This document shows positions 11,701 to 18,921 of a stretch of DNA of 64,000 nucleotides, one piece after another; the first letter of the stretch is position 1, and each line of letters begins with the position of its first letter. The notes under the pieces were generated by a model, which made no database searches, was not told the origin of the DNA, and saw only the letters and a program-made list of their open reading frames with translations. A program made the translations under genes and the position numbers. The DNA is taken from assembly GCA_017561715.1 (NCBI GenBank), contig JAFZBN010000016.1:62001-126000 (forward strand), given 5' to 3'. The stretch is from Clostridiales bacterium. GTDB taxonomy: Bacteria > Bacillota > Clostridia > Saccharofermentanales > Saccharofermentanaceae.

Positions 11701-14700
11701 GGAACCCTTGTTCTTATATGTATAGTCATTATGAATAATGACAGACGCTGTCTTATTCGTCTGGTCAACAGTGAACTCTCCGTCGACGGTGCTGTATGTC
11801 GTCGTCAATGTGAAAAGCGAGTTCTCCGATTCCGTCGTCGTCTCGATCAACTGATAGTTTCCGGGCTCGGCCAGCGGAATCTGCATCGACTGGTTCGGTT
11901 TGATCTTAAATACGTACTCCTGTCCGGACAGACCGCCGTTGGACTGTACGTACTGGGTGCCTCTCTTAACGACAAACTCGTACTGCATGTCATACTGGCT
12001 GTAGTCATACGGAATATCACCGGTCACGAGTTTTTCCACTTCGAGCATATACTCACGATAGTAGTTTTTGACCTGAATCTGCTTGGTGTCATAAGCGGAA
12101 AGTTTGAGTGTCTGCGTATTTGCGCCGGAGATCATGTACTCGATTTTCAGATTCTTACCATTGATTTGCTTCTGAGCGTTCGTCGGCTCTTCTTCAACGG
12201 TATATGTACCTGCCGGGATCCCCGTGAACGTTGTTTGCGCGTAGTAGCCGTTGCCATTGAACGACAGAGCCGCATAACTCTTTGTCGAAGTAAATTCGAC
12301 AAAATTACCGCTTGCATCAAAGCGACAGTACTCGCCGAGGTCATTCTTGATCGTAAAGTTAAAGACCGTTCCATTTGGAGCAACCGCACCGTCCATTTGC
12401 TTTTCGATCGAGATATTGCCCTTTTCCGTCGTCGAATAATTCTCTCTATACTGGTTATAGACAGTGATCGTCTTATTCTCGCCATCGGCAACACTATTCG
12501 AACCGTTAGATCCGGCATAGGTATATCTTACAAAGGTATAGTTGCCTCCGGAAGTTGCGTTCGCGTTCTCCTCGATGATCGTGTACTTACCTGCAGGAAC
12601 ATTGTCGAGGACATTTCTGCCGGCCGTAATATCTTCGTAGGTAAGTGTCTTTGTGTATCCGAGAGGACCCAGGATCGTAAACTTCAGGTTGTCCAGATTT
12701 GTGAGCTTTCTCGTGTCAATTGTTCCGGAACCGTTCGCGTTATTGTCATTGGTAAGTGTGAACGACTTGTTTACCGTGAGCTTACCCTTCTGCACATCGT
12801 ACTTGTTGATGATATCAACATTCTTTCCGTCTATGTCCAGAGTAACATTCTTGGTGGTCTCATCCGCTCTCGAAGTGAAGGTATAGCCCGGCATAGCGAC
12901 ATATGCGTCGTCACCGGTATAGTTCTTGTCACGAATCTCGGTTACCGTATATGTCGCGTTCGGATCCAGTCCGTAGATCGTGAACATGTTTTCAGTTGCA
13001 CCGAGACCCTGCGCGCTTGTATCGTAGTTGATCGTGAATACGTGTTCCTGCGAACCGAGCGTACCGTTCTTATCCTGAACGTACTGATCGCCCTTTTTCA
13101 CCGTGAATCTGAATTCTTTTCCTTCAAAATCACTGAGGTCTTTCTGCTGACCGGGCTTGATCATACCGGCCGGGAATTTGACATCGACATTCTTCTTGAT
13201 ATTCAGGGAGAATTTGCCGTCAACGTCTATTGTCTGGAACTTATTGACCAGCGTCGCGTCGACATCATCGTTGTCTCCGAGGACGACCTTATCCGAAGCC
13301 ATGACAGATCCGCCCACCTGTACTTCTTTCGACAGGAAGGTAAATCCTCTTACGTCATCCGTTAATTCTTCGATGGTATATGTACCCGGGATCAAGTGGT
13401 CAAAATCGACCGTCTCGCCGTTCTTGATCTTGAAATACTTTTTCTCCAGGCCCATCGTACCGTTAAGGTCCTGGACATATGCGCCGTCTTTTTCAAGCGC
13501 GAACTCGAACTCCTCATCGCTCGGGAATGTGCCGTTTCCCGTGACGTCAACATTCTTCGTCACGGACATCTTGGCATACTCGATATTATAGTAGTTATAG
13601 AAACCGCCGAGGGAGAACTCGGTGCCGGACATATCGACTCCGTTATTTGTGGCAATGATGCCGCTATTGGAAAGGTCGGATGCGTCGGCATACTTCCAGG
13701 AACTGACCTGATAGTGAATGATGCCGTTTACGTTTGTGACCAGGACATCGATACGGATCTCACCGTTGGATTTTGTGATATGGCTGTCCACGCCGGCAGC
13801 CATGGAGTTTTCCGTGATGACGAAATAACGGTGCTTTCCGTTATAAGGATCGACATCTCTTACTGTTTCGCTGATCGATTTGAATTCGACTTTACCGTTG
13901 GCGTCAGTGGATTTTACATCAGTAAAAGCACCGTCCACCGTCAGCGGCTGATAATTGGAATCCGTTTCCTTGATAGTGAAGGTGTACTGCCCTTCACCTG
14001 CATGGATATTCTTGATCTCATTATTCTTGATCTGTGCTGCCGGGGTTCCTTCTTCGACAAATGCCTTACGCATAGCGAAATGCATGAAGCTTGTGTCCGG
14101 AGTATTGGCATCCTCTGTTCTGTCGTGGAAGATATAGTGGAACTCACCGCCCTTAACAACAGTCGTGCCTGCGGCCGCGATCCAGCCTGCGCTCGAAGTT
14201 ACGACAGTTCCGACGGTATCCGGATTCGGTACGAGGAAGAGACCTGCTGTCGTATCGTAGTCGACTGTCTTAGCGTAAGGGATGTTCCAGATGATCTTTC
14301 TTGTGATCAGTTCATCGATATCCTTGTTCTTCTGTGTATCGTTACCGGAATGGTCAGTATATGTGTCCATCTCTTTTCCGTCAGAAGTAACGAGGTACTT
14401 GGCAAGTTTGATGTGGTCCGTGTTCTTGATGTTGAAAACGATAACAGTACTCGGATCCTTCAGAATGTGAAGATCCTCGGTCTGCTGAATGGCTTTCTCG
14501 AGTTTGCTTCCCGGCTCAACATTGACATAGAGCGTGCAGTTCTTATAGCACTCGTCGGTAAAGTCGAGCACGGCTTTTCCTGTGGAAAAATCAGCAATAC
14601 TGTCGCCATCAAAGGCAGTATGCTGAATCATTTTACGGGACTCGTCCGCGAAGTGGTCGATCATGCCGTTTACGTTTTCATTGAGTTCACTCTCTTCGAA

Positions 14701-15213
14701 GGTCCTGTAGAGAGCTTCTCCTTTGAAGCTTCCCGCGTCATATGTGAAAGAGTCAGAATTTGCAAGGTCAGGGGTAGTATCGATAACAAACTGCATGGAA
14801 GGAGCAGTCTGATAGCCGTTTTTCGCGCCGTAGGTATAACCGAATCTGGCTTTACCGCCGGAAATGGAAGCGATGATGAACTGCGCCGGCTGTTCGCCCG
14901 CGAGGTCAACGTCGCAGTTATCGTTCTTCTGGTTGTAGAAGTCATTGGTCGCGTACGTCGTCTCCATGTGGTTACGCTGTTCCAGTCTGTTGGTCACGAT
15001 ACCGAAATCAACGGCACGGCCGAGTACGGAACTGTAGTTCACGAGACTTGACGAATCGTAACTGAGATACGCGTCAGCTGCGTTTACTGTCGGAACGCCG
15101 ATGGTGACACCGTTTTTCGATCTGTTGACGGCGATCGTTCCGAGCACCACGGATGTTGCCAGCACCAGACTTGTGATGCCGACTGCCTTTTTACTCTTGA
15201 AGATGTGTTTCAT
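2746..15213 (-). CDS. Giant Cna-B-repeat cell-wall surface protein (4155 residues)
   Basis: Predicted adhesin or stalk attached to the cell wall. Residues 1-46 are a signal peptide ending near VNAA. Residues 47-545 form an unassigned N-terminal head. Residues 545-1285 hold about six pilin-like isopeptide domains, each with a Lys-rich first strand and a later YTIEE or YTVTE strand. Residues 1285-3893 are about 27 tandem Cna-B domains of 90-100 residues. Then follow one more related domain, a Ser/Thr/Pro linker, a small Ig-like domain with KITYTDGST, and a sorting signal (VVKTGD, hydrophobic stretch, RRRTKK). Each Cna-B unit keeps the Lys (VTKVW), Glu (YTWEE) and Asn (TITNS) that make intramolecular isopeptide bonds in this family. 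The sorting motif lacks the usual LPxTG and ends in KTGD. No sortase gene is in the window. The start has AGGGG nine bases upstream. Binding partner unknown. Confidence 0.93.
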   Translation of the reverse strand: MKHIFKSKKAVGITSLVLATSVVLGTIAVNRSKNGVTIGVPTVNAADAYLSYDSSSLVNYSSVLGRAVDFGIVTNRLEQRNHMETTYATNDFYNQKNDNCDVDLAGEQPAQFIIASISGGKARFGYTYGAKNGYQTAPSMQFVIDTTPDLANSDSFTYDAGSFKGEALYRTFEESELNENVNGMIDHFADESRKMIQHTAFDGDSIADFSTGKAVLDFTDECYKNCTLYVNVEPGSKLEKAIQQTEDLHILKDPSTVIVFNIKNTDHIKLAKYLVTSDGKEMDTYTDHSGNDTQKNKDIDELITRKIIWNIPYAKTVDYDTTAGLFLVPNPDTVGTVVTSSAGWIAAAGTTVVKGGEFHYIFHDRTEDANTPDTSFMHFAMRKAFVEEGTPAAQIKNNEIKNIHAGEGQYTFTIKETDSNYQPLTVDGAFTDVKSTDANGKVEFKSISETVRDVDPYNGKHRYFVITENSMAAGVDSHITKSNGEIRIDVLVTNVNGIIHYQVSSWKYADASDLSNSGIIATNNGVDMSGTEFSLGGFYNYYNIEYAKMSVTKNVDVTGNGTFPSDEEFEFALEKDGAYVQDLNGTMGLEKKYFKIKNGETVDFDHLIPGTYTIEELTDDVRGFTFLSKEVQVGGSVMASDKVVLGDNDDVDATLVNKFQTIDVDGKFSLNIKKNVDVKFPAGMIKPGQQKDLSDFEGKEFRFTVKKGDQYVQDKNGTLGSQEHVFTINYDTSAQGLGATENMFTIYGLDPNATYTVTEIRDKNYTGDDAYVAMPGYTFTSRADETTKNVTLDIDGKNVDIINKYDVQKGKLTVNKSFTLTNDNNANGSGTIDTRKLTNLDNLKFTILGPLGYTKTLTYEDITAGRNVLDNVPAGKYTIIEENANATSGGNYTFVRYTYAGSNGSNSVADGENKTITVYNQYRENYSTTEKGNISIEKQMDGAVAPNGTVFNFTIKNDLGEYCRFDASGNFVEFTSTKSYAALSFNGNGYYAQTTFTGIPAGTYTVEEEPTNAQKQINGKNLKIEYMISGANTQTLKLSAYDTKQIQVKNYYREYMLEVEKLVTGDIPYDYSQYDMQYEFVVKRGTQYVQSNGGLSGQEYVFKIKPNQSMQIPLAEPGNYQLIETTTESENSLFTLTTTYSTVDGEFTVDQTNKTASVIIHNDYTYKNKGSLVVKKEVADPTNHAPSGTEFTVGVKINHTASFDVLFPDGTTQRVAFEKDVVKEFTLKDGESIEILGLYAGTEYEISESSIPAGFSLDGIAYGNTEQKITKDTQDLVTVNNTYDYQEYFSLSVEKNWNDSNNQDGKRPASVDVVLKQDGIVIDSVTLDESNNWKYTASNLPKYNGSAEYVYEWEETAVANYTTTYSPAAPVADGTTTITNSYTTETTSATVKKDWKDFDNAAGKRPTEIIMTLSDGQTVKLNAGNNWEATITGLPKYANGVLITYSWTEGSMPAGYTQTGYKQTSSATGTYTTITNSYDITSEKTTMKVTKVWNDANNQDGLRPENLTVILRKNNTDFMTVTLNEGNNWSATLDTLAKFDDQGALIKYEWVEPSVAGYTSEASGTAADRVFTNTHAPEKISLSVEKIWDDNNNQDGIRPASISVVLKNGTTVVDTLTLEDSNDWKGSVTGLDKYAGGQVIAYEWEEVSVTGYTTSTTEASGLTTITNKHVPETTSVSVTKDWNDSNDQDGLRPIEINVVLKKDGADYDTIKLNAGNSWTYSRTDLPKYENGALIVYSWEEVSVSEYTSAKTGDVSSTTFTNTHETQKVSLTVEKKWVDRDNMLNTRPASVEVTLYANNVAKKTVTLNSGNSWKYTEDDLPVNEGGKPITYRWEETIPAGYSMSSAVDSTGLVTTITNSYDFTVERTTAKVTKAWDDNNNQDGKRPTSVEVQLLQDNVPYGQPVTLTSTGLWTATETDLPKYDVDGNEYKYTWEEVTAPTGYTVSDNTTTGTETTITNTRAPETVDLKITKKWVDADNKLSKRPDKITVNLLVDGTAARSVELKASENWTTEVTGLAKYSNGTEIVYTWEEVVPTGYTAAYTANGTADATITNSYNFTAEKTEASVKKSWNDANDQDGVRPAAVEVKLLADGVATGDSVTLDASNNWEDKIENLTMYKADGTPIVYTWEEEAVNGYTPSVSKSGTVTTITNTHATEETSVKVIKDWVDFNDKLSKRPASVTVDLLADGQVIDTVTLENGNSWGYTWTQLDANKAGRKIVYTVEEQVPSGYNAAYTNNGTEFTITNTIDTTLDTTSATVTKVWDDSNNQDGKRPATLEVKLLADGVATGEKVTLSEGNNWSDTITGLAKFNANCDEIVYSWLEEGVTGYTGVSQTNGTDTTITNSYKTETVSLKITKSWSDNNNVTGNRPATVDVKLLVDGVAGRTVTLKAAEGWTTEVTGLAKYSNGKEISYTWEEVVPANYNVSYNGNGTADATITNSYDFSSEKTTAKVTKVWTDSNNQDGMRPDTLAVQLLQDNRAYGNAVTLKATDNWTYEEINLPKYDASGKLYKYTWEEVTVPTGYTQSGNTTSGTETTITNSHTAEKTSLSVKKTWVNTGSSFAQPTSVVVDLYVGSTKVGSVTLSDANSWEDKIEDLPVYENGAKITYEWKEQVPSNYTDTYADNGSALTTITNTYDFSTERTTAKVTKVWNDNNDNDGKRPAELEVQLLQDGVACGSSVMLTSASGWTYTKTDLPKYDASGKEYKYTWEEIGLPSDYTQSSNVTNGTETKITNSHATEMVDLKVTKAWSDFNNKFGKRPASVTVNFLADGQVIDTIELSDANNWTYDYFGLYVYSNGNKIVYEFEEVEPTDYNATYTVSGNVTTITNTIDTSTERTTAKVTKVWNDGNNQDGKRPALLDVQLLQNGVAFGSAVVLNASGNWTYTATDLPKVDANGDEYKYTWEEVNVPTGYTLADNTTIGTDTTITNSYTTETVSLKITKTWSDNNNVTGNRPATVDVKLLINGTAGRTVTLAAADGWTTEVTGLAKYSNGRLISYTWEEVAPANYTPAYTGNGTADATITNSYDFSSEKTTAKVTKVWTDSNNQDGMRPDTLQVQLLRDGNAYGTAVTLKATDNWTYEEANLPKYDATGTLYSYTWEEVTVPTGYTQSGNTTSGTETTITNAHTVEKTSLSVTKAWVNTGNSSAQPASVDVDLYKGSSKIGTVTLDASNNWTESIDNLPVNENGAKITYEWKEQVPAGYKATYATSGTTTTITNTYDLSSEKTTAKVTKVWNDSNNQDGKRPTAVKVQLLQNNAAYGSEITLDDSNNWTYTQTNLPKYDASGVEYAYTWDEVSVPSGYSKRIATSGTETTITNSHTAETTAMTVKKNWVNTGNSGSQPTSVTVDLLNGSTKVGSVALSAANNWEDKIENLPVYAAGTKITYEWKEQVPANYTDTYSGNGTASTTITNTYNFSNEKTTAKVLKVWDDDNNRDAIRPNELEVQLYQDNVACGSSVMLTAASGWTYEKTDLPKYDASGNEYAYTWEEVTAPTGYTQKSNTTSGTVTTITNAHTIETTKLTVKKAWVNTGSSSAQPTSVTVDLYTGSTKVGSVTLDDQNNWTDSIDNLPVNENGQPITYEWKEQVPANYTASSATSGSTTTITNTFDISSEKTEATVKKVWDDSNNQDGKRPTEVTVRLLRNGTALGGDILLNDANNWEYKAENLDKHDASGNLYTYTWEEDAVSGYSASQSVSGTVTTITNKHETEKKTLTVEKIWDDANNVAGARPADIVMTLSTGGSVTLSEQNGWTASVSVPVYANGVEIAYSWSEGTMPAGYSKESCVVNGNKTTFTNKFDLSTVKTSVTVEKVWDDNNDTAGARPTELIVTLSDGTQTVDQATLNDANGWKYTSNDLAKYDASGNEITYTWSEGTMPAGYSLSGTSVNGDVTTFTNTYTAPVQVKGSLKIEKALSADAPASAATKAYHFTVTCPDGSTIPVEIVGASYVELNDLTLGDYKITEDEADAKISGYDLSVLNNDAVVTLADATQKSVTITNNYTQQSTTPNPTTPNPSTTTPSGSKTIQDASSESSTETEPSEQPSETTTTPTPTKEIASVTIDDKPVKPEDFEKKPDGSIELKPETIDELTLGVHRMKITYTDGSTITVEFEVVSSATRPGGKTVVKTGDTGSDRTPVVAFLFIIVAAAALVILRRRTKKEKENEI
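3535..11360 (-). repeat. Array of about 27 tandem Cna-B units (roughly 290 bp each)
   Basis: The units alternate between two types. Type A reads AKVTKVWNDSNNQDGKRP; type B reads LSVKKTWVNTG with QP in place of RP, or LKITKSWSDNNNVTGNRP. Above this lies a longer period: units 12-15 match units 18-21 in order, an offset of about 1749 bases. For instance the stretch at 5821-6410 resembles 7560-8160, and CTGTCACGTTATTGTTGTCG occurs at about 6372 and 8121. This points to duplication of blocks of six units, not only of single ones. Confidence 0.88.
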
Positions 15214-15266
15214 GTTTTTATCCCCTTGTCACAACTCAATTGTCTTCTGCCCAAACTTAAACGTCT

Positions 15267-15288
15267 TGCACCGATAATGCGCGGTGCA
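15267..15288. promoter_or_regulatory. Hairpin in the leader of the giant gene; weak promoter upstream
   Basis: TGCACCG (15267-15273) and CGGTGCA (15282-15288) form a 7-bp stem with an 8-base loop, between the start of the giant gene and a possible -10 box TATACT (minus, 15308-15313). No good -35 box accompanies it, so the promoter call is weak. The rest of the gap 15214-15465 is AT-rich, and I see no gene in it. Confidence 0.35.
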
Positions 15289-15465
15289 CGCAAGAACCCT
15301 AATACCGAGTATAGAACCTAGGAAATAAAAAACAACCCGAAAAAGTCTGAAAATACGCTTTTTTATCTAGTTTTTATCTGTCTGAAACATTAAGTTAACA
15401 AATAATCCTATAAAACTCGAAAAATCGCCCTCCGTAGAGCCGAAATCGGTTCAGGTCCGAAGGAC

Positions 15466-15496
15466 AAAAAAAGACCCGGTCTTTTCAGACCGGGTC
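15466..15496 (-). terminator. rpsT terminator
   Basis: GACCCGGTCT (15473-15482) and AGACCGGGTC (15487-15496) form a perfect 10-bp stem with a 4-base loop. A run of seven A on the plus strand (15466-15472) gives the U tract for minus-strand transcription. Confidence 0.9.
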
Positions 15497-15522
15497 GAAT
15501 CTTGCATTTAAATAATTCTCGA

Positions 15523-15783
15523 TTACTTAGCAGCGTTAGCAGCCTTAGCCAGACGGGAATTCTTTCTTGCAGCAGCATTCTTGTGGATATATCCCTTAGC
15601 AGCTGCCTTGTCCAGTGCGGACTGAGCATCCTTAACGAGTGCTGCGGAATTATCATCAGATGCGGCGATAGAAGCCGTTGCCTTCTTGACAATGGTGCGC
15701 ATCTCGCTCTTCTTCATCTTGTTGGCCAAAGTCTTCTTTTCAGTTACTTTAACGCGCTTACATGCAGACTTGATATTCGGCAT
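15523..15783 (-). CDS. rpsT: 30S ribosomal protein S20
   Basis: Binds 16S rRNA in the small subunit body. The protein begins MPNIKSACKRVKVTEKKT and keeps the S20 features of a Lys/Arg-rich N-terminal helix, the NKMKKSEMRTIVKK segment, and an Ala/Lys-rich end KGYIHKNAAARKNSRLAK. Length is 86 residues, as usual. I chose the second ATG because GGAGGTG lies six bases before it; the first ATG overlaps that ribosome site and would add five atypical residues. The gene is monocistronic, with its own promoter and a strong terminator. Confidence 0.97.
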   Translation of the reverse strand: MPNIKSACKRVKVTEKKTLANKMKKSEMRTIVKKATASIAASDDNSAALVKDAQSALDKAAAKGYIHKNAAARKNSRLAKAANAAK

Positions 15784-15828
15784 TTCCTTCACCTCCATCA
15801 GTATTAATCTTTATTCAGACACCGAGAC

Positions 15829-15857
15829 ATTTTACCATGCTTAATTGAGTGGCGCAA
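15829..15857 (-). promoter_or_regulatory. rpsT promoter
   Basis: Minus-strand TTGCGC (15852-15857), 17-base spacer, then TAAAAT (15829-15834) preceded by TGG, giving an extended -10. It lies about 45 bases before the S20 start. Confidence 0.6.
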
Positions 15858-15876
15858 GAGTTTTTTTGTTTTTCTG

Positions 15877-16605
15877 TCAAAAATTCCCTTTCGTCGCCTC
15901 GTAAAGCCCGATACTCGTGGCGATCGGCAGGTTCAGACTGTCGATATTTCCCGTATGTTCGATCCTAACCGGACAGCCGACTTTCGAAAAAGAGGCCGGA
16001 AGGCCGGTGGCTTCGTTGCCCATGATCAGGGAAAACGGGCTCTCGATCTTCGTTTCATGAAGGAGCGTACTTCCGTCGAGCATGAACGGATAGAAGTGTC
16101 TGTCCCCTGCCCCGTCGTTCTTTTCGTAGTCTTCCCAGGTATCGTAGTACTTAAAGTTGATGCGGCTCAAAGCCCCCATCGAAGCACGGATCACCTTCGG
16201 ATCAAAAAAGTCGACACCCGGACGGATGATCGCGATATTCGTCACTCCAAAACCCGCCGCCGAGCGGATGATCGTGCCCGCGTTTCCCGAGTTTCCCGGA
16301 TTGACTAAAACAACGTGAGAAGCGTCCTTATCGAGCTGACAGGCGTACTTTCGGATCATGGCGATCACGAAGCAGTTCTCTTTCTGAGAAAGGATCTGGA
16401 ACACCTTATCGTTGACTTCGACAGGGATCGCGTTTTCCGAACAGATCTTCTTTATCTTCTCTTTCGTTTCAGATTCGTAAAAAGCACTGTGGATATATAC
16501 CTGCTTTACATCCTTCGGACGGATGTTCAGATATTCCATACTGACGGTCGCCCCGAGACAGTATGTCACCATATCTTCTTTCTTATACCTTTTAACAGTA
16601 GCCAT
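15877..16605 (-). CDS. TrmH/SpoU-family RNA 2'-O-methyltransferase
   Basis: Predicted AdoMet-dependent methylation of a ribose in rRNA or tRNA. The three SpoU motifs are in place: NPGNSGNAGTIIRSA near residue 100, MGNEATGLP near 195, and SLNLPIATSI near 225, forming the trefoil-knot cofactor site. About 90 N-terminal residues with FVIAMIRKY form a substrate-binding region like that of L30e-type SpoU proteins. At 242 residues it is near normal size. It is the last gene of a five-gene minus-strand operon, 20 bases after its upstream neighbour. The ribosome site GGGGACG is weak and a second Met at residue 12 is an alternative start. The RNA target cannot be read from sequence. Confidence 0.88.
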   Translation of the reverse strand: MATVKRYKKEDMVTYCLGATVSMEYLNIRPKDVKQVYIHSAFYESETKEKIKKICSENAIPVEVNDKVFQILSQKENCFVIAMIRKYACQLDKDASHVVLVNPGNSGNAGTIIRSAAGFGVTNIAIIRPGVDFFDPKVIRASMGALSRINFKYYDTWEDYEKNDGAGDRHFYPFMLDGSTLLHETKIESPFSLIMGNEATGLPASFSKVGCPVRIEHTGNIDSLNLPIATSIGLYEATKGNF

Positions 16606-16625
16606 TGCTTTCGTCCCCGCCGCGG

Positions 16626-17057
16626 TTACAGTCTGATCACACGATCGGCCGTCAGCATGCTCTGCAGAAGATCCGCCATATCTTCACAGATGATCCTTGG
16701 ATCCTCAGGAATCTTTCCCAGATAGAAAAGCGTCTCGTTACAGGCTTTGACCATGATCTCACGGTCGAGGATATCTTTCCAGCAGGAATACACTTCGCTT
16801 TCCGGCAAGATCAGCTTGACCGCGTCGTGAAGAAGGATGATCTCGTCCGGAACGGTCTTGGCGTCCTTTAAACTCTGAAGTGTATGGAGCATCAGTTCTT
16901 TTCCGTGCTCTTCGGAAGCGCCGTCACCCTTATTGTCACCGATGATCTCACTTTCAAACACAAGGACCACGCGCTTCGGACTTCCTTCACGGGACGAAAG
17001 CGCGATCTGCGGAAGAGTTTCCGTATTTCCCTCGGTAAAGATCTTTCCCATTTCCAT
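16626..17057 (-). CDS. DsrE/YedF-like small protein lacking the active cysteines
   Basis: The 143 residues match the pattern of the DsrE-like domain of YedF. There is a VVLVFESEIIG first strand, a helix with GKELMLHTLQSL, PDEIILLHDAVKLI, then a switch-like ILDREIMVKAC and the terminal MADLLQSMLTADRVIRL. In YedF the CGTCL stretch carries the sulfur/selenium cysteines; here the same place reads KACNETL, keeping one Cys. YedF relatives act in sulfur or selenium transfer, but the motif change makes that function doubtful here. The start codon overlaps the stop of the upstream gene (TAATG), so translation is coupled. MGK two codons later is an alternative start. Confidence 0.6.
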   Translation of the reverse strand: MEMGKIFTEGNTETLPQIALSSREGSPKRVVLVFESEIIGDNKGDGASEEHGKELMLHTLQSLKDAKTVPDEIILLHDAVKLILPESEVYSCWKDILDREIMVKACNETLFYLGKIPEDPRIICEDMADLLQSMLTADRVIRL

Positions 17058-17827
17058 TATTTCCCGCTCTCCTTTTCCTTGGAAGGTGCGTCAGCGGACT
17101 GTCCGCCCAGCATGGCGATTGCTCTCGGGACGGCATCTTTGCTGTTGCCCCAGGGCTTTCCCTTATTTCTGTAGTCGAATTTCAGTGTGAACCATTCCAC
17201 GTCTTTGATGAGTTCATCCAGTCCCTCGTTGTGTGTCTTGGCGAGTGCCGCAACGAACTCGGATGCCTGGTTCTGGTTCAGTTCTTCCGCCGCCGCGCGA
17301 AGGAGCATCGCCACATGCGGCAGACAGTGATAGGTCTTTGTCGAGAAGGTCTCGCGGAAAGACGCGTCTTCGAAATAAAGCCACATGATGACTTCCATAT
17401 AACGCTTCATGGTCGTGTTGATCTTGTCACAGATGATGCACGACTCCAGTCTCGAATCGATCTTATCGGCAAGCGTCGTCAGGCGCTTTTTGTACTCGGC
17501 GTCCTTTCCGGAAAGAAGCGATCTTTTCGCCGGAGCCGCCTTTTCCCAGAGCGGATCGGTCTCTTTTTTCACGTCCTGGATATGCGTATGAAGCATGAGT
17601 CCCATGCCGAGACGGTTGATCTCACGGCCAAACATCTTGTTTAAGTGATCGCCGCAGAATCCTGACTTATTTGTCAAAACGCGGTTATCCGGCTCCATCA
17701 GGGACGGCCCGAGATAGTAGTCGAGAGAATCTGCCTCTACCTTTGCCTTCAGCGCGCATAGCGGGCAGGCGCAGGAAGAGGAATATGCGTCATTTACCGG
17801 AATGGTATAGATCTTTTCAACTTTCAT
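17057..17827 (-). CDS. Cys-rich DUF6062-like protein
   Basis: A 256-residue soluble protein of unknown function, conserved in Clostridia as far as I recall (DUF6062; the name is from memory). Visible metal-binding style pairs are CACPLC near residue 20, FCGDH near 58, CIICDK near 134 and YHCLPH near 168, which together could hold one or two zinc ions. The middle is helical, and the C-terminal tail with KGKPWGN ends in a charged segment. It sits in the operon between the P-loop/Asp23-like gene (22-base gap) and the DsrE-like gene (overlap). The Cys/His content and the sulfur-relay-like neighbour hint at metal or thiol chemistry, which is inference. Confidence 0.55.
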   Translation of the reverse strand: MKVEKIYTIPVNDAYSSSCACPLCALKAKVEADSLDYYLGPSLMEPDNRVLTNKSGFCGDHLNKMFGREINRLGMGLMLHTHIQDVKKETDPLWEKAAPAKRSLLSGKDAEYKKRLTTLADKIDSRLESCIICDKINTTMKRYMEVIMWLYFEDASFRETFSTKTYHCLPHVAMLLRAAAEELNQNQASEFVAALAKTHNEGLDELIKDVEWFTLKFDYRNKGKPWGNSKDAVPRAIAMLGGQSADAPSKEKESGK

Positions 17828-17849
17828 CGTAATATCCTTCCCGGCGGCA

Positions 17850-18899
17850 TCATGCCGGATCTTCGTGGATCAGGCGCTTGGCCCGCACATCTACCGCCAC
17901 CATGTTGATCGAGGAATATTCCTCAATGTATCTGCCCAGACGCTGTTGCGCGTTGAAAAGCACCTCCTGGGCGTTAAATCCGTAATAAAGTTCAAGGTCG
18001 ATACTTAAGACGACACCGTAAACGCGCTTTTCCGAAGAAAAACCGACGACATCGTGCACGCCCGGGACCTTTCTTAAGATGATCTTCACAAGATCCAAAA
18101 GCGCATCGTCCGAGATCGAGTAACTACCTAAACTCGAGAATGTCGGTCGTACGACCGTTCTTTCGGTATCCGGAGCAACCGGCTGGACGCCTCTCTCCTT
18201 ATCCCATCTTCTGCGAAGTCGGTTCAACGGGTCCGAAAAATAACCGGAGAACTCATGCTTGATCTCCATGCTCGGAACCGGGATCGTATGCATGCCTTCA
18301 CGGATACGGGTATTTTTCGCCTGCGTGATCTCTTCTTCCGAACTGACGTCTTCGATACGGATCAGCATTGCCGGCTGATTGAGCCAGAGATTCGTGCATA
18401 TCTTTTCGAGCATGGCGTCGGAGGTTCCGAGGATCATGAGTGTCGAAGGAAGATTCTCCGCGAGGGCACGGCGCATGATCGAAGACCGGCTCGGATCCTC
18501 GAAAAGCGCCTGTCTTACCGACTCGAGCTTGGTCGGTGCTTTTTTCGCGGAGTTACCTGCAACGATACGGCTTCCGTTGATGAGAAGGCCGTCGTCGATA
18601 ATGAAACGAATGGAATTCTGTTTGGCGACACGAATGGCACGTGTGCTCTTACCGGTACCGGAAGGACCTACAAACGCAACGACCGCGATCTGGGAAAGAA
18701 GCTCCCTCATCTCTTTTTCGTCGTTGGCCGCAGTCTCGATCTGACGCTCGGTCCTTAAGTGCGCACGTGTGTCCACGTTCTTCTCGAGACGTCGCAAAGT
18801 GGCGCGAAGCTCAGGAATGAACACGCCCCGGCGGGAAGCGCCCTGCCTCTCTTCCGGGTGTTCAGTCTGTTCCTTGCCTTTTTGCTTCGGCAGATCCAT
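17850..18899 (-). CDS. P-loop ATPase fused to an Asp23/Gls24-like domain
   Basis: Residues 75-85 hold a Walker A motif, GPSGTGKST, in an AAA/kinase-like nucleotide-binding domain. This extends to about residue 245 with IIDDGLLING and STLMILGTSD. The last 100 residues, with SISDDALLDLVKIILRKVPGVHDVVGF and a closing NMVAVDVRAKRL, resemble the Asp23/Gls24 envelope-stress fold. The first 50 residues are charged and probably disordered. The protein is soluble, 349 residues. It is second in the operon after yebC (22-base gap). Asp23 proteins form membrane-linked assemblies in Firmicutes; the role of an attached ATPase is unknown. Both domain calls are by eye. Confidence 0.65.
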   Translation of the reverse strand: MDLPKQKGKEQTEHPEERQGASRRGVFIPELRATLRRLEKNVDTRAHLRTERQIETAANDEKEMRELLSQIAVVAFVGPSGTGKSTRAIRVAKQNSIRFIIDDGLLINGSRIVAGNSAKKAPTKLESVRQALFEDPSRSSIMRRALAENLPSTLMILGTSDAMLEKICTNLWLNQPAMLIRIEDVSSEEEITQAKNTRIREGMHTIPVPSMEIKHEFSGYFSDPLNRLRRRWDKERGVQPVAPDTERTVVRPTFSSLGSYSISDDALLDLVKIILRKVPGVHDVVGFSSEKRVYGVVLSIDLELYYGFNAQEVLFNAQQRLGRYIEEYSSINMVAVDVRAKRLIHEDPA

Positions 18900-18921
18900 T
18901 CCTACTATACCTCTTTATAAA

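Noticed and set aside
3457..15051. Long open frames on the plus strand, up to 596 codons, opposite the giant gene
   Set aside because: They lie in one frame relation to the Cna-B coding strand, show repetitive Arg/Val/Cys-rich translations that mirror the repeats, and lack ribosome sites. They follow from codon bias and repetition.
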